Positions 1 to 5,825 of a DNA stretch of 5,949 bases are shown piece after piece (the stretch's first letter is position 1; every line of letters starts with the position of its first letter). A program made the translations under genes and the position numbers. The stretch is from a bacterium (lineage in GTDB: Bacteria > DRYD01). The stretch is taken from NCBI GenBank assembly GCA_030549815.1, contig JAUQQQ010000020.1:1-5949 (forward strand), read 5' to 3'. Under the pieces are notes generated by a model. The model worked only from the letters and a program-made list of their open reading frames with translations, was not told where the DNA came from and did no database searches.

Positions 1-192
1 TTATAGGTAGACTGAAAATCCGTTCCTTCTAATTTACCCTTTCTATTAAAGATATTGGACAAAATATAGGGGGTATCCTTCTTTTTTTTGAGGAAAATTT
101 CTGTCGATGTCCGGTAGGTAAAAAAATAGGTCAAAAATGCCAAAAAACGATACTTTTTCCTAATAGTATCAATATCCCGTCGATCCCATTTT

Positions 193-233
193 CTATATAA
201 AAAAATTTAAATCTGTCAATATTTTTTATATAG
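193..233. repeat. AT-only inverted repeat
   Basis: The left arm CTATATAAAAAAAT (193-206) pairs with the right arm ATTTTTTATATAG (221-233) around a 14-nt loop, with one extra A in the left arm. The only G:C pair is at the base of the stem. It could be a hairpin in RNA from either strand or a cruciform. It is not a standard terminator because the stem has no GC-rich part. Confidence 0.55.
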
Positions 234-239
234 TTAATC

Positions 240-255
240 ATTGATAACAATCAAT
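240..255. repeat. Dyad ATTGAT-AACA-ATCAAT (copy 1)
   Basis: Six-base perfect dyad with a 4-nt centre. The same arms recur at 356-371 with a different centre (TTAT), 116 bp away. This could be a paired protein-binding site or two small RNA hairpins. No promoter that would settle the matter is visible beside it. Confidence 0.45.
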
Positions 256-335
256 AAAATTGAATTTAACAAATTTTTAACAAAAACGATAGTGTCTAAA
301 CAAGTATTATCAAGCGTTCGTCGATGTGGTCTTTT

Positions 336-391
336 TCGAAAATTTGTTTCAAAAAATTGATTTATATCAATAATAAAATCAAATTTTTCGA
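336..391. repeat. Nested inverted repeat around dyad copy 2
   Basis: Outer arms TCGAAAATTTG (336-346) and CAAATTTTTCGA (380-391) pair with one bulged base and enclose the dyad ATTGAT-TTAT-ATCAAT (356-371). GGTC at 328-331 and GACC at 390-393 could add a short outer clamp. On the plus strand the structure is followed by CTCTTTTTT (394-400 region), so it could end a plus-strand transcript. On the minus strand the same bases compete with the long-range stem of the candidate RNA at 120-394. Confidence 0.45.
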
Positions 392-523
392 CCTCTTTTT
401 TACAATTTTTTTACAATTACTCACAGCATAAGAATTTTTACAACCAATATTTTTACGATTCCCTACTACTTCAAAATAGGAAAATTTGGGATAGAATCCA
501 AAGAAAATTTCATAAAGTTCTAT

Positions 524-542
524 CATAAAACTGTCTTTTATG
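524..542. repeat. Inverted repeat CATAAAA-CTGTC-TTTTATG
   Basis: A perfect 7-bp stem with a 5-nt loop, 45 nt beyond the stop codon of the MscS gene. It is AT-rich and not followed by a U tract on the minus strand, so it is a weak candidate for an RNA 3'-end structure of that gene and not a convincing terminator. Confidence 0.4.
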
Positions 543-586
543 TCATTAAAATTAAAAACAAACCAAAAAGCAAATAATTTAGAAAT

Positions 587-1660
587 TTACTTTACACAAT
601 TATCTTTTTTGATACATATAGTTTGAAAAGGCATTTCAATACCTTCTTCATCATATCTTTTTTTTAGTTTTTTTATGAACTCATGAGTAAGGACAAAATG
701 TGCTCCTTCGGAAATATCTAAAACTCTCATTATTACGTTAAAATTAATAGAAGAATCCGTAAATTGTTTATACCTAATAAATGGTTCAAAATCGGGGTCT
801 GCTCCTTGCACACTTTTTTGAACCTCTTTAGCAACCTCAATAGTAACTTGTTCAACTTTTTCCAAGTCACAAGAATAACTGACACCAACAGGAATAACAA
901 TTGTCATCGGAGAAGTTGGTTTATGATAATTTGTAATAATAGATCCAACAATTTTAGAATTAGGTATAATAACTCTGTTATTATCTCTCATCAAGAGAGT
1001 AGTACTAAACCAAGTTATATCCTCAACAAAACCTTCAAATTGATTATCAACTTTTATATAATCTCCTTTCTCAAATATTTTTGAAAATAATATATTTATA
1101 CCAGAAAAAAGGTTTGATAGTATTCCTTGAAGTGCTAATGATACAGCGAGGCCACCAACACCTAAAGTAGTAAGCACAGGAGCCATTGGAACACCCATAT
1201 ACCATAAAGCAGTAATAACACCAATGAGGATTAAAATAATTCTTATTAAATTATAAAAAATCTCTACATTAGGCAAAGGAGCATCTACCCTATCAACACT
1301 TCCTTTAATAATATGAATAATAACCGCCGAAACAAAAGCAAATAAACTAACGATAAAAACGAAAACGATTAACTTGTCAATTTTTTCGAAAATAAAAAAT
1401 AATTGTGCAAGAAACTTTTGATTTACATCAGAAAAAGATAGCCAAACTTTTATGATTTCTATTAAAACAAATAAAAACAAAAGAAATATCCAAATAAGCG
1501 AATTTATTTTAAATGAATTAATTAATACTCCATCATTAAAAACTTTTTTTAGAATGGAAACAATAATAGACCTTAAAACCCACCCTATAGGAATAATCAA
1601 AACAGAAATAAACAAATGAAACCAAATATTCTTCATATTTATAAAATACTGGAAAATCAA
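587..1660 (-). CDS. MscS-family mechanosensitive ion channel
   Basis: A 357-residue membrane protein, a small-conductance mechanosensitive channel homologue expected to open under membrane tension and release solutes during osmotic downshock. Hydrophobic segments lie at about 12-38, 55-75, 96-119 and 138-156. The Gly/Ala-rich pore helix (about 157-190) contains TTLGVGGLAVSLALQG. A beta domain follows with FEKGDYIKV (196-204), the G-F-V-E-D-I segment (210-215) and RVIIPNSKI (229-237), all hallmarks of the family. The C-terminal alpha/beta region ends near EMPFQT (342-347). Three or so helices before the core make it a five-helix type, similar in size to E. coli YnaI. The start is TTG, because AGGT sits 6 nt upstream; the ATG at codon 9 (1636) has no such site. 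It begins 22 nt after the Ro60-like gene, so co-transcription is likely. Confidence 0.93.
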   Translation of the reverse strand: MIFQYFINMKNIWFHLFISVLIIPIGWVLRSIIVSILKKVFNDGVLINSFKINSLIWIFLLFLFVLIEIIKVWLSFSDVNQKFLAQLFFIFEKIDKLIVFVFIVSLFAFVSAVIIHIIKGSVDRVDAPLPNVEIFYNLIRIILILIGVITALWYMGVPMAPVLTTLGVGGLAVSLALQGILSNLFSGINILFSKIFEKGDYIKVDNQFEGFVEDITWFSTTLLMRDNNRVIIPNSKIVGSIITNYHKPTSPMTIVIPVGVSYSCDLEKVEQVTIEVAKEVQKSVQGADPDFEPFIRYKQFTDSSINFNVIMRVLDISEGAHFVLTHEFIKKLKKRYDEEGIEMPFQTICIKKDNCVK

Positions 1661-1666
1661 GCAATT

Positions 1667-1670
1667 ACCT
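1667..1670 (-). promoter_or_regulatory. Weak ribosome binding site for the TTG-started MscS gene
   Basis: AGGT on the minus strand, 6 nt before the TTG at 1660. It is weaker than the sites of the upstream genes, and with the TTG start it suggests modest translation or coupling to the gene before it. It decides for the TTG start over the internal ATG at 1636. Confidence 0.5.
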
Positions 1671-1682
1671 ACAAAAATCTAA

Positions 1683-4514
1683 CTATTTAAAAAATTCATT
1701 TATTATTTCTAGGACTAAGTGATTAAAAGGAGAATGAAAATCAATTAACTTTTCCGATACCTCATATAATCTATAGTTAGCGAAGTTTAATTCATTTAAT
1801 TTTAATTCGTTAGTTAAAGTATAAGATATGATTTTATATTTCCGAGAGCTCATTTTTTTCAAAACCTTAATAAAAGAATAGATAATTTGAGAATAATTAT
1901 TAATAAGCAAACCATCGTTATAGTTTACAATCAGCAATCTGTTGGAATAATTTTGAATATTTTCTAAAATACTTCCAAAGCTGTACTCAAAGGAATTGAA
2001 ATCTACAGATCTTTTTGCTTCTACTAAAAAACTAAAAGTCTTTAACATCTTATCTATTGGATTATCGTTTTTAGTTAAATTGATATAGAAGTTGGTATAA
2101 TCTTTAAATTTATCTCCGACAATAGCCAGCTTATAATTTGGGTAGAGTGATGTTAATATGGATACAGCCTTTGCCAAATTTAATAATAAGTTAGTATCAA
2201 AATCTCCTTTGTAATCAATATTTATAAAAATTGAAATCTCCTGTTTTCTTTGATTCTTATTTAAGTATGTTTGAATTGTTTCATTCAGTAATTCTTTGAT
2301 TTCTTTAATATTTTTTAGTATTTTAAACTCAACTTGATGCGAATTTAAATTAGTATAAGAGAAATCAGCCATTTTTTCAAGTTCCAATATCAATTCAATT
2401 ACAAAAGATAATTTCTCTATGTTATCAAAATTGCTTGGACCTGTTAAATTAAGAAAATATTCATTAACAACGTTGTTAACGAGTTTATCAACGATGATAG
2501 AGATAACGACATCTTGGCTTAAATTTTTTAATCCAAATTTTTCTTTTAAATTCTCCATTTCATTCATTTCCATTTTTCTAATTACCTTTATTGCTTCTCT
2601 TGTATTTACAGAAAAAATAGGTATATAAAAATCGAGAATATTAATAAATCTTTGTAGATTTTCCATATTTTTACTTACATCTCTTAATTTTTCTTTAATA
2701 TTATTAGCAACAGTATTATTTTCAAAATTGATTTTATGAAGGTTTTTAAGTAAAGCTTGTATTGGAATATTTTTTATACTTTGAATTAAAAATTCATTTT
2801 TTAAAAGCATAGGAACATATTCTTTTTCATTAAGCTTAGAAAATTTTGTATTTAGTATAATACTTGAATAAAGAATAGAGATCTTATAATCTTTTGGTTT
2901 TGGATGCAAAATTTTTATTAAATCTTTCAATTTTATAGATCTTTTACTCAGTTTATTTTTCTTTAAAGTAATAAAATCATAATTTTCAAGTATTTTCTTT
3001 AAATTCTTTTTTATAAATTTAGGAAGTTTTTTTATAGAGGGAATGTAATTTAGATTTATTTTATGCAGGTATTGCCAACTGATAATCATTTCAACCATCC
3101 TTGTTGGGGTATTTATATTTCTAATATTGATAATTCTTTTTAGAATCCCCTTTAAGTATTCATTTTTTTCTTTTTGATACAAATAAATCAAATATCCTAA
3201 GACCAACATAGGAACAGCTTTTCTTCCCTTATTAATTATTTGGTAAAATAAAAATACCACTAAAACTACCTTTTTTTCAAAAGATAATTCTAAATTATCT
3301 TCTGAAAAAATTAAATCTAAGTAGTGAATTAAAAGATCAATTTGAGATACTACCTTTTTATTAATCTGCCATCTTACTCGTTTATCTCGTATATCAAAAG
3401 AAGACAAATTATAGAATGAAATTAGCAAATTCATTATTTTTTCATTAAATACAGGCAAAGTAGAGTTATTTAATTCATTAATACTTTCCTTATCAAGTAG
3501 ATTAACATTTTCAGCTTGTTTCATATTAACACCAACATTTTCAGCCGATTTGATATTAACATCTGGAGGTTCATCCTGGGTAAGATAATCAATTAATAAT
3601 TTAGTTGAACCATTTTCAAAGTAATAAAAAATTAGAGAAGAGATCGTAATTGTTGAAAAGAAAAATATTCTTAAATCCATCTGACAAAAATAAGAAAAAA
3701 GTATGGAAATCAAATATATGAAAGAAACTTTGAAAAAGCTTTCCATTAACTTTTTAATAAATTCTTCGAAATTCCCTTTTTCTTGATCATTAATTACTTT
3801 AGATTTAGTAAAAAACACAACAGCATTTAATATCAATGAACACAAAAATATAATTAAAGCAAAGTTTAAGTAATTAATGTAGTTATAATTAACCAATTCC
3901 GAAATCTTTTCAGGGAAAAGAAACGATAGAAAACCTTTAAATATAACAAACAACAAGTTCATGATAAACAAAATCATGAAAGTATTAGTGATATAATAAA
4001 GTATCCTTTTAAAAGTGAAGAAGTATTTAATCTTTTTAATATCTAATTCAAGCTCATTAGGTTTAAAGGATAATTTGGATAATTCCTGAATTTTGTTCTG
4101 AATTTTACCTTTCATTCCGAAAAAAACAAATAAAGAAAAAATTATTAAGAAAGAATAAAATAGTTTATCTAAAGTTGGCAAACTATACAAAAATGATATA
4201 AAATTGACAACAAAGAAGCCCAAAATAATAAAAATGAAAAACTTCAGGAAAACAATAAAACTTTTGATAGATATCTTAAAAAAATTTCCCCAATTCATGT
4301 CTTGATTAGTATTTGTAGCAATACAATATAAAGGAACACCTAAGGATAAGAAAATAGTTAGTCCTTGTAAAACGTTAACAAATTTATAATTTACAAAGAT
4401 ATAGTCCAAAGTTGTTACCCCTAAAATTCCAAGAAATACAAAGAAAACAAAATAAATGATTAAAAACAATATGCCATTTAAGAATAGGTATAAATTATTA
4501 AACAATTTTACCAT
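1683..4514 (-). CDS. Membrane-anchored Ro60-like protein (TROVE and vWA-like domains)
   Basis: 943 residues. The first 300 hold about eight membrane helices (roughly 8-33, 45-67, 83-108, 116-133, 170-199, 212-235, 262-278, 283-299). A polar linker (312-350) carries a tandem 10-residue repeat. Residues about 355-640 match the HEAT-like TROVE ring of Ro60/Rsr: INKGRKAVP (427-435), LKRIINIRNINTPTRM (458-473), KLKDLIKILHPKP (528-540, the family's 'DLLRLAHPKP' signature), EYVPML (565-570) and KNIPIQALLKNLHKI (581-595, the 'mPltALiRNLgkm' signature). Residues about 757-943 look like the vWA half, but the MIDAS DxSxS is DYKGD (767-771), so metal binding is doubtful. Ro60 proteins bind Y RNAs and ends of misfolded RNA; the cytoplasmic part here probably binds RNA at the membrane. 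Start ATG has a strong ribosome site. The family call is by motif recall, not a search; the membrane domain is unrecognised. Confidence 0.82.
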   Translation of the reverse strand: MVKLFNNLYLFLNGILFLIIYFVFFVFLGILGVTTLDYIFVNYKFVNVLQGLTIFLSLGVPLYCIATNTNQDMNWGNFFKISIKSFIVFLKFFIFIILGFFVVNFISFLYSLPTLDKLFYSFLIIFSLFVFFGMKGKIQNKIQELSKLSFKPNELELDIKKIKYFFTFKRILYYITNTFMILFIMNLLFVIFKGFLSFLFPEKISELVNYNYINYLNFALIIFLCSLILNAVVFFTKSKVINDQEKGNFEEFIKKLMESFFKVSFIYLISILFSYFCQMDLRIFFFSTITISSLIFYYFENGSTKLLIDYLTQDEPPDVNIKSAENVGVNMKQAENVNLLDKESINELNNSTLPVFNEKIMNLLISFYNLSSFDIRDKRVRWQINKKVVSQIDLLIHYLDLIFSEDNLELSFEKKVVLVVFLFYQIINKGRKAVPMLVLGYLIYLYQKEKNEYLKGILKRIINIRNINTPTRMVEMIISWQYLHKINLNYIPSIKKLPKFIKKNLKKILENYDFITLKKNKLSKRSIKLKDLIKILHPKPKDYKISILYSSIILNTKFSKLNEKEYVPMLLKNEFLIQSIKNIPIQALLKNLHKINFENNTVANNIKEKLRDVSKNMENLQRFINILDFYIPIFSVNTREAIKVIRKMEMNEMENLKEKFGLKNLSQDVVISIIVDKLVNNVVNEYFLNLTGPSNFDNIEKLSFVIELILELEKMADFSYTNLNSHQVEFKILKNIKEIKELLNETIQTYLNKNQRKQEISIFINIDYKGDFDTNLLLNLAKAVSILTSLYPNYKLAIVGDKFKDYTNFYINLTKNDNPIDKMLKTFSFLVEAKRSVDFNSFEYSFGSILENIQNYSNRLLIVNYNDGLLINNYSQIIYSFIKVLKKMSSRKYKIISYTLTNELKLNELNFANYRLYEVSEKLIDFHSPFNHLVLEIINEFFK
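3501..3560 (-). repeat. Tandem 30-bp repeat encoding two 10-residue units
   Basis: Two adjacent 30-bp units encode VNIKSAENVG (residues 319-328) and VNMKQAENVN (329-338) of the Ro60-like protein. They share AACATTTTCAGC and ATTAAC blocks at a 30-bp period (3504/3534 and 3525/3555 on the plus strand). The repeat lies in the flexible linker between the membrane helices and the TROVE domain. It keeps the frame, so copy number could change linker length without disrupting the protein. Confidence 0.8.
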
Positions 4515-4520
4515 AACAAA

Positions 4521-4531
4521 CCACCTCCTTT
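4521..4531 (-). promoter_or_regulatory. Strong ribosome binding site of the Ro60-like gene
   Basis: AAAGGAGGTGG on the minus strand, 6 nt before the ATG at 4514, in the 38-nt gap after the stop of the 158-residue gene. The near-perfect anti-16S match predicts efficient initiation and fixes the start. Confidence 0.85.
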
Positions 4532-4552
4532 ACTTTCAAGAATACTTTTTCT

Positions 4553-5029
4553 TTATAAAAAATCTCCCTTAATCAAGTCCTTAATCCAACAAATAAAGAC
4601 ACTCAACAATGGGATAAATAAGATAACAAAAATCGGTAAGAAAAAGAAAGGTACAAATGATAATAACCCTCCAATTGTCCATCTTTCTTCATATTTTTTT
4701 ACGAAAAAGAAAAAAAACCATATAAAAAATACTAACATAAATACAACAAGGAAATAGTTAAAAGTTAGGTTTGAAGCAAAGTTTACAACAGTATCTCCTT
4801 TCCAATCACTATATCCAAAAAAATAAAGCAATTTAATTAAGAAAAGTTTATGTATATTGAAAGAAAAAAATCCTACCAATAACCATAATTGAAGAAAACA
4901 TATAAAAATTTCAAATTTACTTACCTGCTGGAGTCCCGCATTATTTTGCCCTTTCTCGTAGCAACTGTTGATTTTTGTATTCTTATTCTCATAAATTTCA
5001 TTTTCAATAATTTTAATTAAATTTGACAT
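4553..5029 (-). CDS. Small membrane protein with conserved MSN-IIENEIY N-terminus
   Basis: 158 residues, function not recognised. An N-terminal peptide MSNLIKIIENEIYE (1-14) could form an amphipathic helix. A polar stretch (15-38) follows, then hydrophobic segments at about 39-57, 61-72, 90-110 and 119-147. A charged loop KKYEERW (111-117) stands between the last two. The gene at 5249-5809 has the same N-terminus and a similar last pair of helices split by RDHKDKW, so the two are divergent paralogues. A longer frame would start at GTG 5038, but that GTG lies inside the ribosome site AGGGAGGTG, so ATG 5029 is the start. It ends 38 nt before the Ro60-like gene and probably shares its transcript. 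It may be a membrane partner of the Ro60-like protein; that rests on position only. Confidence 0.8.
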   Translation of the reverse strand: MSNLIKIIENEIYENKNTKINSCYEKGQNNAGLQQVSKFEIFICFLQLWLLVGFFSFNIHKLFLIKLLYFFGYSDWKGDTVVNFASNLTFNYFLVVFMLVFFIWFFFFFVKKYEERWTIGGLLSFVPFFFLPIFVILFIPLLSVFICWIKDLIKGDFL

Positions 5030-5035
5030 AATCAA

Positions 5036-5044
5036 CACCTCCCT
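5036..5044 (-). promoter_or_regulatory. Ribosome binding site that fixes the start of the 158-residue gene
   Basis: AGGGAGGTG on the minus strand, 6 nt before ATG 5029. The last three bases (GTG, 5038-5036) are in frame and could be mistaken for a start codon, but they belong to the ribosome site. Confidence 0.8.
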
Positions 5045-5123
5045 GATTTTGGAAGAATTTTCAAGATCAAATAAAAAGGAAAAAGAAATTTCAGTAGAAA
5101 TTTATAAGAGTAAATTGGGAAGC

Positions 5124-5155
5124 AAAATAAAAATTAAAGGGAGAAAAAACCCTTT
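5124..5155 (-). terminator. Short terminator- or attenuator-like hairpin between the two paralogues
   Basis: On the minus strand AAAGGG (5155-5150), an 8-nt loop and CCCTTT (5141-5136) form a 6-bp stem followed by AATTTTTATTTT (5135-5124). The stem is short, so termination may be partial. Just upstream, TTCCTGT (minus 5188-5182 arm) can pair with ACAGGAA (minus 5160-5154). This second hairpin shares two bases with the first, so the two compete at their junction. Partial termination here would lower expression of the Ro60-like part of the operon relative to the upstream gene. Confidence 0.4.
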
Positions 5156-5248
5156 CCTGTATTTTATATTATCCATCCTTCACAGGAATTCCCTATCTTT
5201 TTTTTGTTAAAAGTTTTATTTTTTATTGATCTTTATCAAAAATTTTAA

Positions 5249-5809
5249 TTAAGTTTTACCTATTCGCCTTCCAATTTTTAAAATCATTTTATAAAAGACC
5301 ACGAAAATAAATAGAGTCAAGAATAGGTAAAAAAATGAAGGTAAAGACCAAACAATTAACAAAACAACCCACTTTATCCATTTATCTTTATGATCTCTGA
5401 TGCTATAGTAAAAAAACCATCCCAGAATACCAAACAACCATACAAAAAATGGTATAACAAAAGCTAAGTATAGAGAAAATATCTCAGGATTTACCAAATT
5501 ACCAAAAAAAGAAAAAACAAAAGAATATATTAACCTGTATTGAATATTAATACCAAAGATATTAAAAAAAAGTAGTAACAGAAGAATGTATGAAAAACCC
5601 AAAGTTCCAAAAATAAAACCAAAGAAATATAAAAACCCTATTGCTATTTTCCTCAAAAGAAAAAAAAATGTATTCTCAAACGTCTCAGACGATAACAAAA
5701 TATTTTCATCATTCCGATAAAAATTTTTAGAAATTTCTTTATTAACTTCTTCTTCAGTTTTTTCTTTTTGATAAATCTCATTTTCAATAATTCTGACAAA
5801 ATTTGACAT
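5249..5809 (-). CDS. Small membrane protein, paralogue with MSN-IIENEIY N-terminus
   Basis: 186 residues, function not recognised. It starts MSNFVRIIENEIYQ (1-14), then a charged, Glu/Lys-rich segment (15-47) that could be a short helix or coiled coil in the cytoplasm. Hydrophobic stretches follow at about 54-84, 92-102, 110-136 and 144-174, and the end is basic (KIGRRIGK). The last two helices are separated by RDHKDKW (138-144), matching KKYEERW in the paralogue. The start is ATG 5809, 7 nt after AGGGGGTG; an in-frame TTG at 5815 sits too close to that site. An upstream frame stops 16 nt before this ATG, so it is probably internal to an operon. The N-terminal helix may be a targeting or docking tag. 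Confidence 0.8.
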   Translation of the reverse strand: MSNFVRIIENEIYQKEKTEEEVNKEISKNFYRNDENILLSSETFENTFFFLLRKIAIGFLYFFGFIFGTLGFSYILLLLLFFNIFGINIQYRLIYSFVFSFFGNLVNPEIFSLYLAFVIPFFVWLFGILGWFFYYSIRDHKDKWIKWVVLLIVWSLPSFFYLFLTLFIFVVFYKMILKIGRRIGKT

Positions 5810-5816
5810 ATTCAAA

Positions 5817-5824
5817 CACCCCCT
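5817..5824 (-). promoter_or_regulatory. Ribosome binding site of the 186-residue gene
   Basis: AGGGGGTG on the minus strand, 7 nt before ATG 5809. It excludes the in-frame TTG at 5815, which is only one base from the site. The surrounding bases are similar to the initiation region of the paralogue (AGGG[A/G]GGTG ... ATGTCAAATTT), suggesting that the duplication included the ribosome site. Confidence 0.75.
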
Positions 5825-5825
5825 A

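Larger units (their letters stand above)
120..394 (-). ncRNA. Candidate Y-RNA-like structured RNA (speculative)
   Basis: Read on the minus strand, AGGTC-G-AAAAAT (394-383) can pair with ATTTTT-GACCT (138-128). This gives 11 base pairs with one bulged G, followed by A and seven T residues (126-120). The arrangement GGUC, bulged base, 3' strand ending UUGACC, then a U tract resembles the Ro60-binding stem of Y RNAs, and bacterial Y RNA genes are often near the Ro60 homologue. Inside lie hairpins at 356-371, 240-255, 193-233 and 149-170. Against it: about 275 nt is long for a bacterial Y RNA, no tRNA-like module or clear promoter is visible, and an AT-rich stem of this length can arise by chance. 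The same bases could also be terminal inverted repeats of a small mobile remnant. Confidence 0.22.
1..586. other. Gene-poor tail downstream of the MscS gene, rich in inverted repeats
   Basis: No complete gene with both a start and a ribosome binding site is visible here. The stretch holds several AT-rich inverted repeats, two identical ATTGAT-N4-ATCAAT dyads, a candidate structured RNA and homopolymer runs. On the minus strand three stop-free frames follow one another (365-586, 234-410 and 1-206), each without a convincing start. They could be a decayed gene with frameshifts, or chance in AT-rich DNA. The left part (about 100-190 and 310-330) contains more CG dinucleotides than the genes to its right, including GTCGATGT at 103-110 and 320-327 and GTCGATCCC at 179-187. 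Confidence 0.6.
5030..5248. other. 219-nt intergenic region between the paralogues
   Basis: It holds the hairpins described at 5124-5188 and a T8 run on the plus strand at 5198-5205. GAAATTT occurs twice near 5087-5103. TATAAA on the minus strand (5106-5101) could be a -10 element for the downstream genes, but no good -35 lies at the usual distance. The length and the hairpin suggest that the operon may be restarted or tuned here. Confidence 0.45.

Noticed and set aside
377-577. Plus-strand stop-free frame of 66 codons in the tail region
   Set aside because: It has no ATG and no ribosome site, and it overlaps minus-strand open frames; AT-rich sequence with few stops on either strand explains it.
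1-586. Intact insertion sequence with terminal repeats
   Set aside because: The AGGTC(A/G)AAAAAT inverted ends at 128-138 and 383-394 enclose no transposase frame, and no target duplication is evident.
1-586. tRNA gene or tRNA-like Y RNA module
   Set aside because: I could find no cloverleaf, no T-arm-like GGTTCRA and no CCA end; the Y-RNA idea rests only on the closing stem and location.
764-1084. Plus-strand open frame of about 106 codons
   Set aside because: It lies wholly inside the well-supported MscS gene on the other strand, and its product is Asn-rich low-complexity sequence with no ribosome site worth noting.
2419-2628. Plus-strand open frame of 69 codons
   Set aside because: It is antisense to the TROVE-to-vWA part of the Ro60-like gene, and its Leu/Ser/Thr-rich product is typical of a shadow frame.
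5030-5038. GTG start at 5038 for the 158-residue protein
   Set aside because: The GTG is part of the ribosome site AGGGAGGTG; the paralogue also starts at the equivalent ATG-Ser-Asn.
5102-5176. 24-codon minus-strand frame (starts MDNIKYRKG) in the gap between the paralogues
   Set aside because: The only purine-rich stretch touches the ATG with no spacing, and the frame overlaps the terminator-like hairpin; too little support for a gene.
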